Below are positions 51,404 through 60,680 of a stretch of 64,000 nucleotides of DNA, in pieces (the first letter of the stretch is position 1; every line of letters begins with the position of its first letter). A program made the translations under genes and the position numbers. This DNA comes from DUML01 sp050949905 (GTDB lineage: Bacteria; Bacillota; Desulfitobacteriia; Desulfitobacteriales; Syntrophobotulaceae). The notes below the pieces were generated by a model. The model searched no databases and was not told the origin of the DNA. It saw nothing but the letters and a program-made list of their open reading frames with translations. The stretch covers positions 186,001-250,000 of the forward strand of contig JBMNGP010000003.1 in the NCBI GenBank assembly GCA_050949905.1, written 5' to 3'.

Positions 51404-54400
51404 TTGGAAGTATTTGATAATCTAAACAAAGTTTTAAAAGATGATCTGGCCTTAAAAATTAAAAAGGATAGCCGTCTATCGATAGCATCTGCTTGCTTCT
51501 CAATATACGCTTATAAGGTACTAAAGGACCAGCTCAAAAATATTAAAGAACTACGTTTTATCTTTACTTCCCCAGCATTTGTAAAAGAGAAGGCACCGAA
51601 AGAAAAGCGTGAATTCTATATTCCTCGCCTCAATCGTGAGCGCAGCCTTTACGGAACGGAGTTCGAGGTAAAGCTCCGCAATGAACTAACCCAGAAGGCA
51701 ATTGCCCGTGAGTGCGTGGACTGGATAAGGCAGAAGGCCAGCTTTAAGTCAAACACCACCGGAGGGCAAATTACTTCGCTCTTTGATATTGACTATGGTG
51801 GCTCAGGGTATTCTTATACACCAGTAAACGAATTTACTACCGTAGACTTAGGGTGTGAGCGCGGCAACCATATAACCCACTCGGTTATCAAAATCTCCCA
51901 CGCCGAGAGCAATCAATTGATCCAAAGTTTTGAGCAGGTCTGGCAAGATAAGAAGCTGCTTCAGGAAGTGACCGAAGAAGTTATAGATAGTATCACCGCA
52001 GCCTATAATGAAAACTCGGCAGATTTTATCTATTTCTTCACTCTCTATAATATTTTTAAGGAGTTCTTGGAGGATATATCTGAGGATGTCTTACCGAATG
52101 AAGCTACCGGCTTCAAAGACAGTAAGATTTGGAATATGCTTTACAGCTTCCAGAAAGACGCAGTGCTAGCCATTATTAACAAGCTGGAAAAGTATAACGG
52201 CTGCATCCTTGCAGACAGCGTTGGTCTAGGTAAGACATTTTCCGCACTTGCAGTAATCAAATACTATGAGAACAGAAATAAATCAGTTCTTGTTCTCTGC
52301 CCTAAGAAGCTCGCTGATAACTGGAATACATTTAAGAGCAGATATAAAAATAATCCGCTTATTACAGACCGCTTGGGTTACGATGTTCTTTATCATACCG
52401 ATCTTTCACGTCAATTTGGCACCTCCAACGGTATTGATCTGGATAAACTATATTGGGAAAACTACGATCTTGTGGTCATAGATGAATCCCATAACTTCCG
52501 CAACGGCGGCTTAGTCTACGGCGAAGATGAACGGGAAAATCGTTATCTTCGCTTGTTAAACCGTGTCATCCGACCGGGCGTTAAAACTAAGGTACTCATG
52601 CTATCGGCTACTCCCGTAAATAACCGGTTTACCGACCTGCGCAATCAGTTGCAGCTTGCCTATGAAGGCAACCCCAACCTTATTAACGATAAGCTGGATA
52701 CATCGCGTCCTATTGATGAAATTTTTCGTAATGCCCAGCGGGTTTTCAATCAATGGAGTCAGTTTGAGCATGAGGAGCGTACGACGGCCAATCTTCTCCG
52801 GATGTTGGACTTCGATTTCTTTGAAGTTCTTGACAGCGTAACCATTGCGCGCTCCAGAAAACATATAGAAAAATACTATCAGATGGAAGAAATCGGTAGC
52901 TTCCCCGAAAGGTTAAAACCGATAACTTTACGCCCGAATCTGACCGACTTGAACAATGCGATAAACTATAACGAAATATATACTGAGCTAATGAATCTTA
53001 ACCTCGCTATTTATATTCCGACGGATTTCCTCCTTCCGAGCAAAGTGGATAAATACGTTGACCCCAACGTAAACATCAACCGTGCCGGGCGTGAAATGGG
53101 TATCCGCCGTCTGATGAGCATTAACTTGCTTAAGAGGCTGGAAAGCTCAGTTTATTCATTCCGGCTAACGTTGGAACGTATCAAGGAACTGATAGACAGA
53201 ACTATTGAAGACATTAACTGCTTTGAGAACGGCGGCGGTGCAATTGTTGATGTCATTGAACTCGGCAATGAGGATGAGTTCGACGGAGATGACCGTAATA
53301 CAGACTTCTTTACTAATGGCAGTAGAATCAAAATAGACCTTGCGGATATGGATTATATCAGTTGGCGCACCGAATTAAAAAAAGACTCAGATATCTTAGG
53401 TCTATTGAACCTGATGGTATCTGAAATTACACCTGAGCATGATAAAAAACTGCAGGAACTATTGAGGTTGCTCTCGGAAAAGATAGAAACCCCAATTAAC
53501 TCGGGGAATAAAAAGGTGCTTATTTTTTCTGCATTCTCTGATACAGCGGAATACTTGTACGAGAACGTAAGCAGCTATATTAAAGGTAAATATGGGTTGA
53601 ATACAGCGATGATAACAGGAAGTATTGAGGGGAAAACGACAATTCCCAAATTCCGTGCAACCCTAAATAATGTTCTGACCTGCTTCTCTCCGATTTCGAA
53701 GGACAAACACCTTCTCATGCCAGATAACAAAACCGAGATTGATATCTTGATCGGGACGGATTGTATATCTGAGGGACAGAATTTGCAGGATTGTGATTAT
53801 TGCGTTAATTATGATATACACTGGAACCCGGTGCGGATTATCCAGCGCTTTGGGCGGATCGACCGTATCGGCAGTAAGAACGCATTCATTCAGCTTGTAA
53901 ACTTTTGGCCGGATTTAACCCTTGACGAATATATTAACCTCAAGAACCGGGTAGAGACTCGAATGAAGATTTCCGTTATGACCGCCACAGGGGATGATGA
54001 TCTGATTAACGTTGAGGAAAAAGGAGACCTTGAATACCGTAAGGCTCAGCTCAAACGTTTGCAGGAAGAAGTGGTTGATATTGAGGAGATGTCCAGCGGC
54101 ATCTCTATTATGGACTTAGGGTTGAACGAGTTTCGTCTGGACCTGCTGGACTATATCAAAAATCATGGTGACTTGGATAAAACTCCTTTCGGATTGCACG
54201 CAGTCGTACTGGCTGCAGGTAGCGCACAGCCTGGTGTAATATACATACTGAAAAATATCAACGGCGGTGTAAATATCGGTAACCAGAACCGGCTGCACCC
54301 ATTCTATATGGTATATATCTCCGACGGCGGGGAAGTGTTATGTGACCATCTCTCACCTAAAGAAATGCTGGACACCATGCGCCTGCTCTGCAAAGGTAGA

Positions 54401-54631
54401 ATAGAACCAAATCTCGAACTTTGCCGTGCCTTTAATAAGGACACCAAAGACGGAAAAGACATGCGGAAGTACTCAGTCTTACTGGGTGAGGCCATTACTT
54501 CCATTATCGAAGTGAAAGACCAAAGTGAACTGGAAAGCTTTTTAAGTGGTGAAAATATAAGCTTCTTTTCAAACAAAATCAAAGGGCTTGACGATTTTGA
54601 ACTAATCTGTTTCCTTGTTGTGCGCCAGTGA
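51404..54631 (+). CDS. SNF2-type superfamily 2 helicase of the defence operon
   Basis: A 1075-residue protein. The N-terminal 150 residues resemble a PLD-like domain without a clear HKD motif. The helicase core has Walker A LADSVGLGKTFSALA (about 270), motif II VVIDESHNFRNG (about 357), motif III MLSATPVNNRF, and C-terminal motifs IGTDCISEGQNLQDC and IIQRFGRIDRIGS. It uses a TTG start after GGGGGTGGAG. It is the first gene of a run that includes DUF4391, SIR2, HerA, Mod and Res; such helicases are often paired with DUF4391 and type III systems. Confidence 0.85.
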   Translation: MEVFDNLNKVLKDDLALKIKKDSRLSIASACFSIYAYKVLKDQLKNIKELRFIFTSPAFVKEKAPKEKREFYIPRLNRERSLYGTEFEVKLRNELTQKAIARECVDWIRQKASFKSNTTGGQITSLFDIDYGGSGYSYTPVNEFTTVDLGCERGNHITHSVIKISHAESNQLIQSFEQVWQDKKLLQEVTEEVIDSITAAYNENSADFIYFFTLYNIFKEFLEDISEDVLPNEATGFKDSKIWNMLYSFQKDAVLAIINKLEKYNGCILADSVGLGKTFSALAVIKYYENRNKSVLVLCPKKLADNWNTFKSRYKNNPLITDRLGYDVLYHTDLSRQFGTSNGIDLDKLYWENYDLVVIDESHNFRNGGLVYGEDERENRYLRLLNRVIRPGVKTKVLMLSATPVNNRFTDLRNQLQLAYEGNPNLINDKLDTSRPIDEIFRNAQRVFNQWSQFEHEERTTANLLRMLDFDFFEVLDSVTIARSRKHIEKYYQMEEIGSFPERLKPITLRPNLTDLNNAINYNEIYTELMNLNLAIYIPTDFLLPSKVDKYVDPNVNINRAGREMGIRRLMSINLLKRLESSVYSFRLTLERIKELIDRTIEDINCFENGGGAIVDVIELGNEDEFDGDDRNTDFFTNGSRIKIDLADMDYISWRTELKKDSDILGLLNLMVSEITPEHDKKLQELLRLLSEKIETPINSGNKKVLIFSAFSDTAEYLYENVSSYIKGKYGLNTAMITGSIEGKTTIPKFRATLNNVLTCFSPISKDKHLLMPDNKTEIDILIGTDCISEGQNLQDCDYCVNYDIHWNPVRIIQRFGRIDRIGSKNAFIQLVNFWPDLTLDEYINLKNRVETRMKISVMTATGDDDLINVEEKGDLEYRKAQLKRLQEEVVDIEEMSSGISIMDLGLNEFRLDLLDYIKNHGDLDKTPFGLHAVVLAAGSAQPGVIYILKNINGGVNIGNQNRLHPFYMVYISDGGEVLCDHLSPKEMLDTMRLLCKGRIEPNLELCRAFNKDTKDGKDMRKYSVLLGEAITSIIEVKDQSELESFLSGENISFFSNKIKGLDDFELICFLVVRQ

Positions 54632-54641
54632 GGTGATTTCA

Positions 54642-55244
54642 ATGTTTGGTTTGCCGCTTTCAACGGTGTTAAATCGACCGCTTCCCAAGAAAAATATCTA
54701 TGCTAAATTCAATATGAGTCCTGCCCACAGAGCAAAGTTCGACGAGGATATTCGCAGGCTAGCTATTATCGGAGAAATATCTCCCACGACAACCAATATC
54801 CTAGCCGGTGATAATGTTAAGTCCTTTTATATCGTTCAGGTAAGCCTGCGCACCCAGGACTATGATCTGAAAAATATCGTCTTGCTTGCCAGGCTTATTG
54901 AGCAGAATATGCTGTTTGTTCTGGAATATGAAGGCAAAGTGCGGCTGGCAGTGTACCGTGCTAAACTCTTACAGTCTGAATGGCTTCCGCTTGAGGAATT
55001 AGTCATGAGACTATCAGGCTTGAATCTTGATTCTGTCTGGGAGAACCTAATCATCCAAATAGGCGGTTTACAGATAGAGAAGGGTAACTCACTTGACGAA
55101 CAGCTTGCGATTGATGAAGAACGAGCTAAGCTTAAGCGGAAGATAGATCAGCTCGAACGACAGGCACGAAGTGAAAAGCAGCCTAAGAGGAAGTTTGAGT
55201 TGGTGCAGGAAGTTAAACGGCTTCAGGAGCTGGCTGGGCAATAA
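54642..55244 (+). CDS. DUF4391 protein
   Basis: A 200-residue protein beginning MFGLPLSTVLNRPLPKKNIY, with FIVQVSLRTQDYDLKNIVLL, LIEQNMLFVLEYEGKVRLAVY and a coiled-coil end (ERAKLKRKIDQLERQARSEK). This matches DUF4391, which is often found between a helicase and a DNA methyltransferase in restriction-like loci. The biochemical role is unknown; a partner or regulator of the helicase is possible. It starts 10 bases after the helicase stop with GTGAGGTGA upstream. Confidence 0.82.
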   Translation: MFGLPLSTVLNRPLPKKNIYAKFNMSPAHRAKFDEDIRRLAIIGEISPTTTNILAGDNVKSFYIVQVSLRTQDYDLKNIVLLARLIEQNMLFVLEYEGKVRLAVYRAKLLQSEWLPLEELVMRLSGLNLDSVWENLIIQIGGLQIEKGNSLDEQLAIDEERAKLKRKIDQLERQARSEKQPKRKFELVQEVKRLQELAGQ

Positions 55245-55276
55245 CATATTTCAGTGGTATGGAAAGGAGAACTCTA

Positions 55277-56653
55277 ATGGCTGAACATAAGAATATCCTT
55301 AAAGTTCGGGACGATCATGAACCATTCTATTTTGAATTTGACCAAAATCAGAAGTATACCTTCATTCAAAAACCTACTTGGTTTTCTGGGGAGGAAATAT
55401 CTCTTAATGATCTTCGTAGTCGAATAGAACCCTGGCTAACATCACTTTTTCAGTCGGAGCATTTATCATTATTGGTAGGCAGTGGACTTTCTACTTCAAT
55501 CCAATATGTTGCATCAGATACTCCTCCAAATAATGGCATGGGAAAACCAGAATTACCAGAGGACTGCCCAAATGCTGATAAAATTCACTCTTACGCCGCT
55601 AAAAGCGCAAAAGCAAGTGGCCGGGGTGAGGAAGCCAACATTGAAGATTATTTAAGAGTAATTAACGATTTGCTTAGAGGCTTAGACATTCTCGGGGAGA
55701 CCAATGCACATAAGAAATTAAAAGAAATCTACGATAATAAACTCAGTGCTTTTACATCTGCGATTTCAGCAGGGGAAAACTGCATTGTCAGTACAGATGA
55801 AGAACGCAGAACAAAAGCATTTAATGCACTTACAATGTTTCTAATGAGTTTTGCTAGCCGAACAGGAACGAGGGATCGTCTCAATATTTTTACGACAAAC
55901 TACGATCGTGTCATTGAAGTTGGTGCTGAATTAGCTGGATTACACCTGTTGGATAGATTTACAGGGAATTTATCTCCAATATTCCGGTCAACAAGGCTTG
56001 ATATTGATATGCACTATAATCCTCCTGGAATTAGAGGCGAGCCGCGTTATTTGGAAGGTGTAGCACGGTTTACAAAATTACACGGCTCTATTGATTGGGT
56101 GGAATCTGGTAAGGATATTCGGCGGGTAGGAGTGCCATTTGGAGCTGCAGACATTTCTCCTTACCTAAATTCGCCTGGTTTACTAGATCTAGACCATACT
56201 AAGATTATGATTTATCCAAATTCATCTAAAGATAGGGAAACTGCAGAATATCCTTACGTTGAATTGTTTAGGGATTTTGCTGCCGCCCTCTGTCGTCCGA
56301 ATAGTACTCTTGTCACATACGGATACAGCTTTGGTGATGAACATATAAACCGGATCATTCGTGACATGCTTACGATTCCATCCACGCACTTAGTAATAAT
56401 ATCGTACGATGATGCTCAAGGACGTATTATGAAAAACTATCATGAAATTGGCAGGGCTTCGCAGATTAGTTTGTTGATCGGATCTGGACTTGCAGGCATT
56501 GAAATACTAACGGACAACTTTCTGCCAAAACCCTCGATTGACCGAACGACTATCAGGATGAACGAACTTCTAAAGCAGAGATATAATACCAATAAAGTTG
56601 AAAATACCTTGGATAGAAGTGGAAGTCAGGAAGGGGGTGCAGGGGAAGAATGA
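55277..56653 (+). CDS. SIR2-domain defence effector
   Basis: A 458-residue protein with the SIR2 NAD-binding fold: LSLLVGSGLSTSIQ (GSG loop), NIFTTNYDRVIE (TTNYD), FTKLHGSIDW (catalytic His) and VTYGYSFGDEHINRII. In defence, such enzymes break down NAD+ when phage is sensed, leading to abortive infection. It overlaps the HerA gene by four bases. SIR2 plus HerA is a known two-gene defence unit (also called Nezha) in which HerA forms a hexamer with SIR2. ATG 55277 follows GGAAAGGAGA. Confidence 0.9.
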   Translation: MAEHKNILKVRDDHEPFYFEFDQNQKYTFIQKPTWFSGEEISLNDLRSRIEPWLTSLFQSEHLSLLVGSGLSTSIQYVASDTPPNNGMGKPELPEDCPNADKIHSYAAKSAKASGRGEEANIEDYLRVINDLLRGLDILGETNAHKKLKEIYDNKLSAFTSAISAGENCIVSTDEERRTKAFNALTMFLMSFASRTGTRDRLNIFTTNYDRVIEVGAELAGLHLLDRFTGNLSPIFRSTRLDIDMHYNPPGIRGEPRYLEGVARFTKLHGSIDWVESGKDIRRVGVPFGAADISPYLNSPGLLDLDHTKIMIYPNSSKDRETAEYPYVELFRDFAAALCRPNSTLVTYGYSFGDEHINRIIRDMLTIPSTHLVIISYDDAQGRIMKNYHEIGRASQISLLIGSGLAGIEILTDNFLPKPSIDRTTIRMNELLKQRYNTNKVENTLDRSGSQEGGAGEE

Positions 56654-58806
56654 TTACACCTTTGGCTTATGCTGACTCTCTCCGCATTGGAAGCGTCGAT
56701 TTTGTGTCACCAGATGAAATTAAAGTATTGCTAGATATTGAAGCTCCGAGCGATGTAGCATTAAACGCTGGGATTCCACGGCCTTTTCCGAGGATTAATA
56801 GTTATGTACTTATCCCCAGCGATAATGGGTTTCTCGTTACACAAATAGAATGGATCACAATTGAACGCTCTGAATACCCAAAACGAAAAGGGATGCAAGA
56901 TTTTGGTATAATTGACCTGCCATATCCACTTCGTAGAATGAGCTTGAATCCTCTAGGGGTGCTCAGAGAAAAAAACAGATCAAGTACCAGTGTTTCCCAT
57001 TACTCTTTTACTAGAGGCGTCGAATTATACCCTACCGTTGGAGACCCTGTGATGTTACCTTCGCAAGAGCAACTTAAAGCAATCATTGAGTCAGGCGAAC
57101 GTCGTCGCGTTAATATTGGAATAAGTCCACTTGCTGGAAATGCAGTGGTATCAATTGACCCTGATCGTCTATTTGGTAGGCACTTAGCGATACTTGGAAA
57201 TACAGGCAGTGGAAAATCCTGCTCTGTTGCAGGAGTGATCCGATGGTCTATAGAGGCTGCCATGCAGCAAAAAATTAATCAAGTAAGTGAGCATGACGCA
57301 CATAGCGCTGAAGATATCCATATCAATACACGCTTTATTATATTAGACCCTAATGGAGAATACTCAGAAGCCTTTTCTGGACTAAAAAATGTCCATCTTT
57401 TTGCGGTAGAAGCCGATGGACCAGACGGTATAAATCAACTCCAAGTACCGCTTTGGTTTTGGAATAGTGCTGAATGGTGTGCTTTTACTCAAGCCAGTAG
57501 TAAAGCACAACGCCCGACATTGATTCAGGCATTACGTTCTGTGCGTGATGGACAGATTGAGGTGGCTTTGACCCAAAGTTACAATATGCGACGCTTTCTT
57601 AGATCGCTCGTTTCAATTATTGCTATTGAGTGTAATACTGGTAACCCGTGGGGGAAATTTCCCCTACCTAAGATTTTTTGTGAAAAAATAAATAAATGGG
57701 CAGGCGATCTTTTGTCAGACGATTCGTTTACCGATACAGAAAAGACAGCTTTATCCAATTTCAAAAATAAAATTGACCAATTAGTTCAAGCTCGTAGTGG
57801 ACAGTATCCAAGTTGGGACTTTACAAGGACCGAAGTGAAAGAATTATTACAACTTGCTCAAGCTGCACATTCTGCATTTGGCGGTTCTGATGATGATGTA
57901 TTGCCTATAGATGCTGATATCCCACGTCCGTTTTTAGGGGATCAGTTTCTTAGGAGTATCGAAGCTAACTCAGAAATCATAGGCACATCAGAATATATTG
58001 AAACAATGTTAATGAGAATTCGTACTTTACTCTCTGATACAAGATTAAAAACAATCACAACCGGAAATCCGGAAATGACGCTTGATCAATGGCTTAACGA
58101 ATATATTTGTAAAAGTAACACTTCTGAAGGATCTATTACGGTAATTGACTTATCTTTGGTTCCCGCGGAGGTTGTTCATATTATTACTGCTGTCATCGCA
58201 CGAATGACACTTGAAGCCCTCCAACGTTTTAGAAGAATCAATAAAGGTAAGACTTTGCCGACTACAATTGTAATGGAGGAAGCCCACACATTTATTAAAC
58301 GGTATCAGAATGATGCGGAAGTATCGTCAGGTTCGTCAATGTGTACACAAGTTTTCGAGAAGATTGCACGCGAAGGGCGAAAATTCGGTTTGGGACTCGT
58401 GCTTTCATCGCAACGGCCAAGCGAGCTATCACCAACGGTACTATCCCAGTGCAATACCTTCTTACTTCATAGAATCAGCAATGACCGCGATCAAGAACTG
58501 GTCCATAAACTTGTGCCAGACAACTTACGTGGTTTACTGCGTGAACTGCCTTCTCTTCCTTCGCGAAATGCTATACTTTTGGGTTGGGCGTCGGAACTTC
58601 CTGTAATGGTCCAAATGAATTATCTTAAAGAACAACACCGACCGCAGTCAAATGATCCTGATTATTGGGATATTTGGACAGGTAATAAGGAAAGGACAGT
58701 TGACTGGAAAGCAATTGCTGACGATTGGCAGCAAATTAATAAAAGCACTAAAGAAATCGAAGAAGTATCTGCTGATGGAGACGAGGCAGATGACCTTCCG
58801 TTTTAG
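56650..58806 (+). CDS. herA: HerA-type hexameric ATPase
   Basis: A 718-residue FtsK/HerA ATPase. An N-terminal HAS-barrel is followed by Walker A LGNTGSGKSCSVAG (about 180), Walker B TTIVMEEAHTFI (about 540) and the arginine-finger region GLVLSSQRPSELSPTVLSQCNT. It is a DNA-stimulated motor and the partner of the SIR2 protein encoded just upstream (ATGA overlap). The end (ADGDEADDLPF) is acidic. The next gene follows after 11 bases. Confidence 0.9.
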   Translation: MITPLAYADSLRIGSVDFVSPDEIKVLLDIEAPSDVALNAGIPRPFPRINSYVLIPSDNGFLVTQIEWITIERSEYPKRKGMQDFGIIDLPYPLRRMSLNPLGVLREKNRSSTSVSHYSFTRGVELYPTVGDPVMLPSQEQLKAIIESGERRRVNIGISPLAGNAVVSIDPDRLFGRHLAILGNTGSGKSCSVAGVIRWSIEAAMQQKINQVSEHDAHSAEDIHINTRFIILDPNGEYSEAFSGLKNVHLFAVEADGPDGINQLQVPLWFWNSAEWCAFTQASSKAQRPTLIQALRSVRDGQIEVALTQSYNMRRFLRSLVSIIAIECNTGNPWGKFPLPKIFCEKINKWAGDLLSDDSFTDTEKTALSNFKNKIDQLVQARSGQYPSWDFTRTEVKELLQLAQAAHSAFGGSDDDVLPIDADIPRPFLGDQFLRSIEANSEIIGTSEYIETMLMRIRTLLSDTRLKTITTGNPEMTLDQWLNEYICKSNTSEGSITVIDLSLVPAEVVHIITAVIARMTLEALQRFRRINKGKTLPTTIVMEEAHTFIKRYQNDAEVSSGSSMCTQVFEKIAREGRKFGLGLVLSSQRPSELSPTVLSQCNTFLLHRISNDRDQELVHKLVPDNLRGLLRELPSLPSRNAILLGWASELPVMVQMNYLKEQHRPQSNDPDYWDIWTGNKERTVDWKAIADDWQQINKSTKEIEEVSADGDEADDLPF

Positions 58807-58817
58807 GGGGACATATA

Positions 58818-60680
58818 ATGGAAAAATTAAAAATGCACACCCTTGATAAAACCAAGGATAACTTTGAAAAACTTGCCGCATTATTCCCCAATGCCGTCAC
58901 GGAAACAATAGTAGAAGGCGAGGTTGTTCGTGCGATAGATGCGGATGTGCTGCAACAAGAAATTTCAGCCATTGTCGTGGAGGGGGCAGATGAGCGATAT
59001 CAGTTCACTTGGCCGGACAAGAAGAAGTCTATCTTACTTGCCAATTCCCCGATTGCAGCCGCTTTGCGCCCCTGTCGGGAAGAGAGCGTTGACTTTGACA
59101 ATACTGAAAACCTCTATATAGAGGGCGATAACCTTGATGTTTTGAAGTTAATGCTTGAAACCTATCTCGGTAAAGTCAAGATGATCTACATAGACCCGCC
59201 TTATAACACGGGTAACGACTTCATATACAATGATGACTTCATAGAGGACGTGGGTGAGTTTTTGAACCGTGACGGTCAGTATGACGAAGAAGGCAACCGC
59301 TTGGTGAAAAACCTTGATAGTAATGGACGTTTCCACACCGATTGGTTGAACATGATTTATCCACGTCTACGACTCGCAAGGGATTTGCTTAGTGATGACG
59401 GGATTATTTTCATTAGTATTGATGATAATGAAGTGGAGAATTTGAAAAAAATATGTAATGAAGTTTTCGGTGGGGGTAATTTCATCAATCAGGTTACTTG
59501 GGTCCGCACGAGAAGCGGCAAGACTGTAAAAAGACAGTTACTCACTAATAGCGAGTATTTATTGATTTATGCAAAAGGTCTTAACTATGCGTGGAATCCA
59601 ATTTTTCAACCATTATCTGAAGCAACAATAAAAATGTACTCCAAAGATGATAACGACGGACGAGGAAAATACCGTTTATACCCAATGCAAAAGACTTCTT
59701 CACCGGGGCCAGAAACAACGTATGATTATATTGATAATAACGGAAAGGTATGGAAGTGTCCTCCAAAGGGGTGGAGAATGATTCAGTCGAAGATCAAAGC
59801 ATTGGAAAATGACGGCCGATTATGTTTAGAAAACGAAGCGCTTTCGGAAAAGGCTTACTGGAATGAACGAACATCAGAAGGTAGACTTGCAGATACTTTG
59901 TGGAGTGATTTGTCTGAAAATAGTGTTGGAGTTAAAGAAGTCCAGACATTGCTTGGTAGTGCAATATTTAATAATCCAAAGCCCACAGATTATGTTATAA
60001 GAATGCTAGAAATTGCGACGAATTCAGATGACATTGTTCTCGATTTCTTCTCCGGCTCCGCCACCACCGCCCACGCAGTCATGCAGCTTAACGCCGAAGA
60101 CGGCGGTAAACGCAAATTTATCATGGTGCAGCTTCCCGAGAAGACTGACGAAAATAGCGAAGCTTATAAAGCCGGTTATAAAAACATCTGTGAAATAGGT
60201 AAGGAACGAATCCGCCGGGCCGGCAAGAAAATCAAAGAGGAAAACAAAGATAAAGAGGGTATAGAAAGTCTTGACATCGGCTTCCGTGTTCTGAAACTGG
60301 ACAGTTCCAACATGAAAGATGTGTATTATACACCGGATAAATACGAACCCGAGCTGTTCGATAAGCTGACCGACAACATCAAAGAGGACAGAACGCCTGA
60401 GGACCTTTTGTTTCAAGTCATGCTGGATTTGGGTGTTCTGCTCTCCAGCAAAATCGAGCGGCGTGAGGTTAGCGGAAAAACAGTTTTTTCCGTTGCCGAT
60501 AACTACCTGTTAGCCTGCTTTGACAGTAATATTGGCGATGATGTGGTAATAGAAATCGCCAAGTTGAAACCCTATTATGCCGTTTTTCGGGACTCCAGCT
60601 TTGCTAGCGACAGCGTAGCGGCCAACTTTGAGCAGATTTTCGCTACCTACAGCCCTTCCACTGTCAGGAGGGTACTGTAA
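58818..60680 (+). CDS. mod: Type III DNA methyltransferase (Mod)
   Basis: A 620-residue beta-class adenine methyltransferase. The catalytic DPPYNTG in KMIYIDPPYNTGNDF lies at about residue 125 and the SAM motif DIVLDFFSGSATTAHAVM at about 408, with a target-recognition region in between. Mod gives sequence specificity and methylates one strand; it works with Res. It begins 11 bases after herA with AGGGGGAC upstream and abuts the Res start. All key motifs are intact. Confidence 0.93.
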   Translation: MEKLKMHTLDKTKDNFEKLAALFPNAVTETIVEGEVVRAIDADVLQQEISAIVVEGADERYQFTWPDKKKSILLANSPIAAALRPCREESVDFDNTENLYIEGDNLDVLKLMLETYLGKVKMIYIDPPYNTGNDFIYNDDFIEDVGEFLNRDGQYDEEGNRLVKNLDSNGRFHTDWLNMIYPRLRLARDLLSDDGIIFISIDDNEVENLKKICNEVFGGGNFINQVTWVRTRSGKTVKRQLLTNSEYLLIYAKGLNYAWNPIFQPLSEATIKMYSKDDNDGRGKYRLYPMQKTSSPGPETTYDYIDNNGKVWKCPPKGWRMIQSKIKALENDGRLCLENEALSEKAYWNERTSEGRLADTLWSDLSENSVGVKEVQTLLGSAIFNNPKPTDYVIRMLEIATNSDDIVLDFFSGSATTAHAVMQLNAEDGGKRKFIMVQLPEKTDENSEAYKAGYKNICEIGKERIRRAGKKIKEENKDKEGIESLDIGFRVLKLDSSNMKDVYYTPDKYEPELFDKLTDNIKEDRTPEDLLFQVMLDLGVLLSSKIERREVSGKTVFSVADNYLLACFDSNIGDDVVIEIAKLKPYYAVFRDSSFASDSVAANFEQIFATYSPSTVRRVL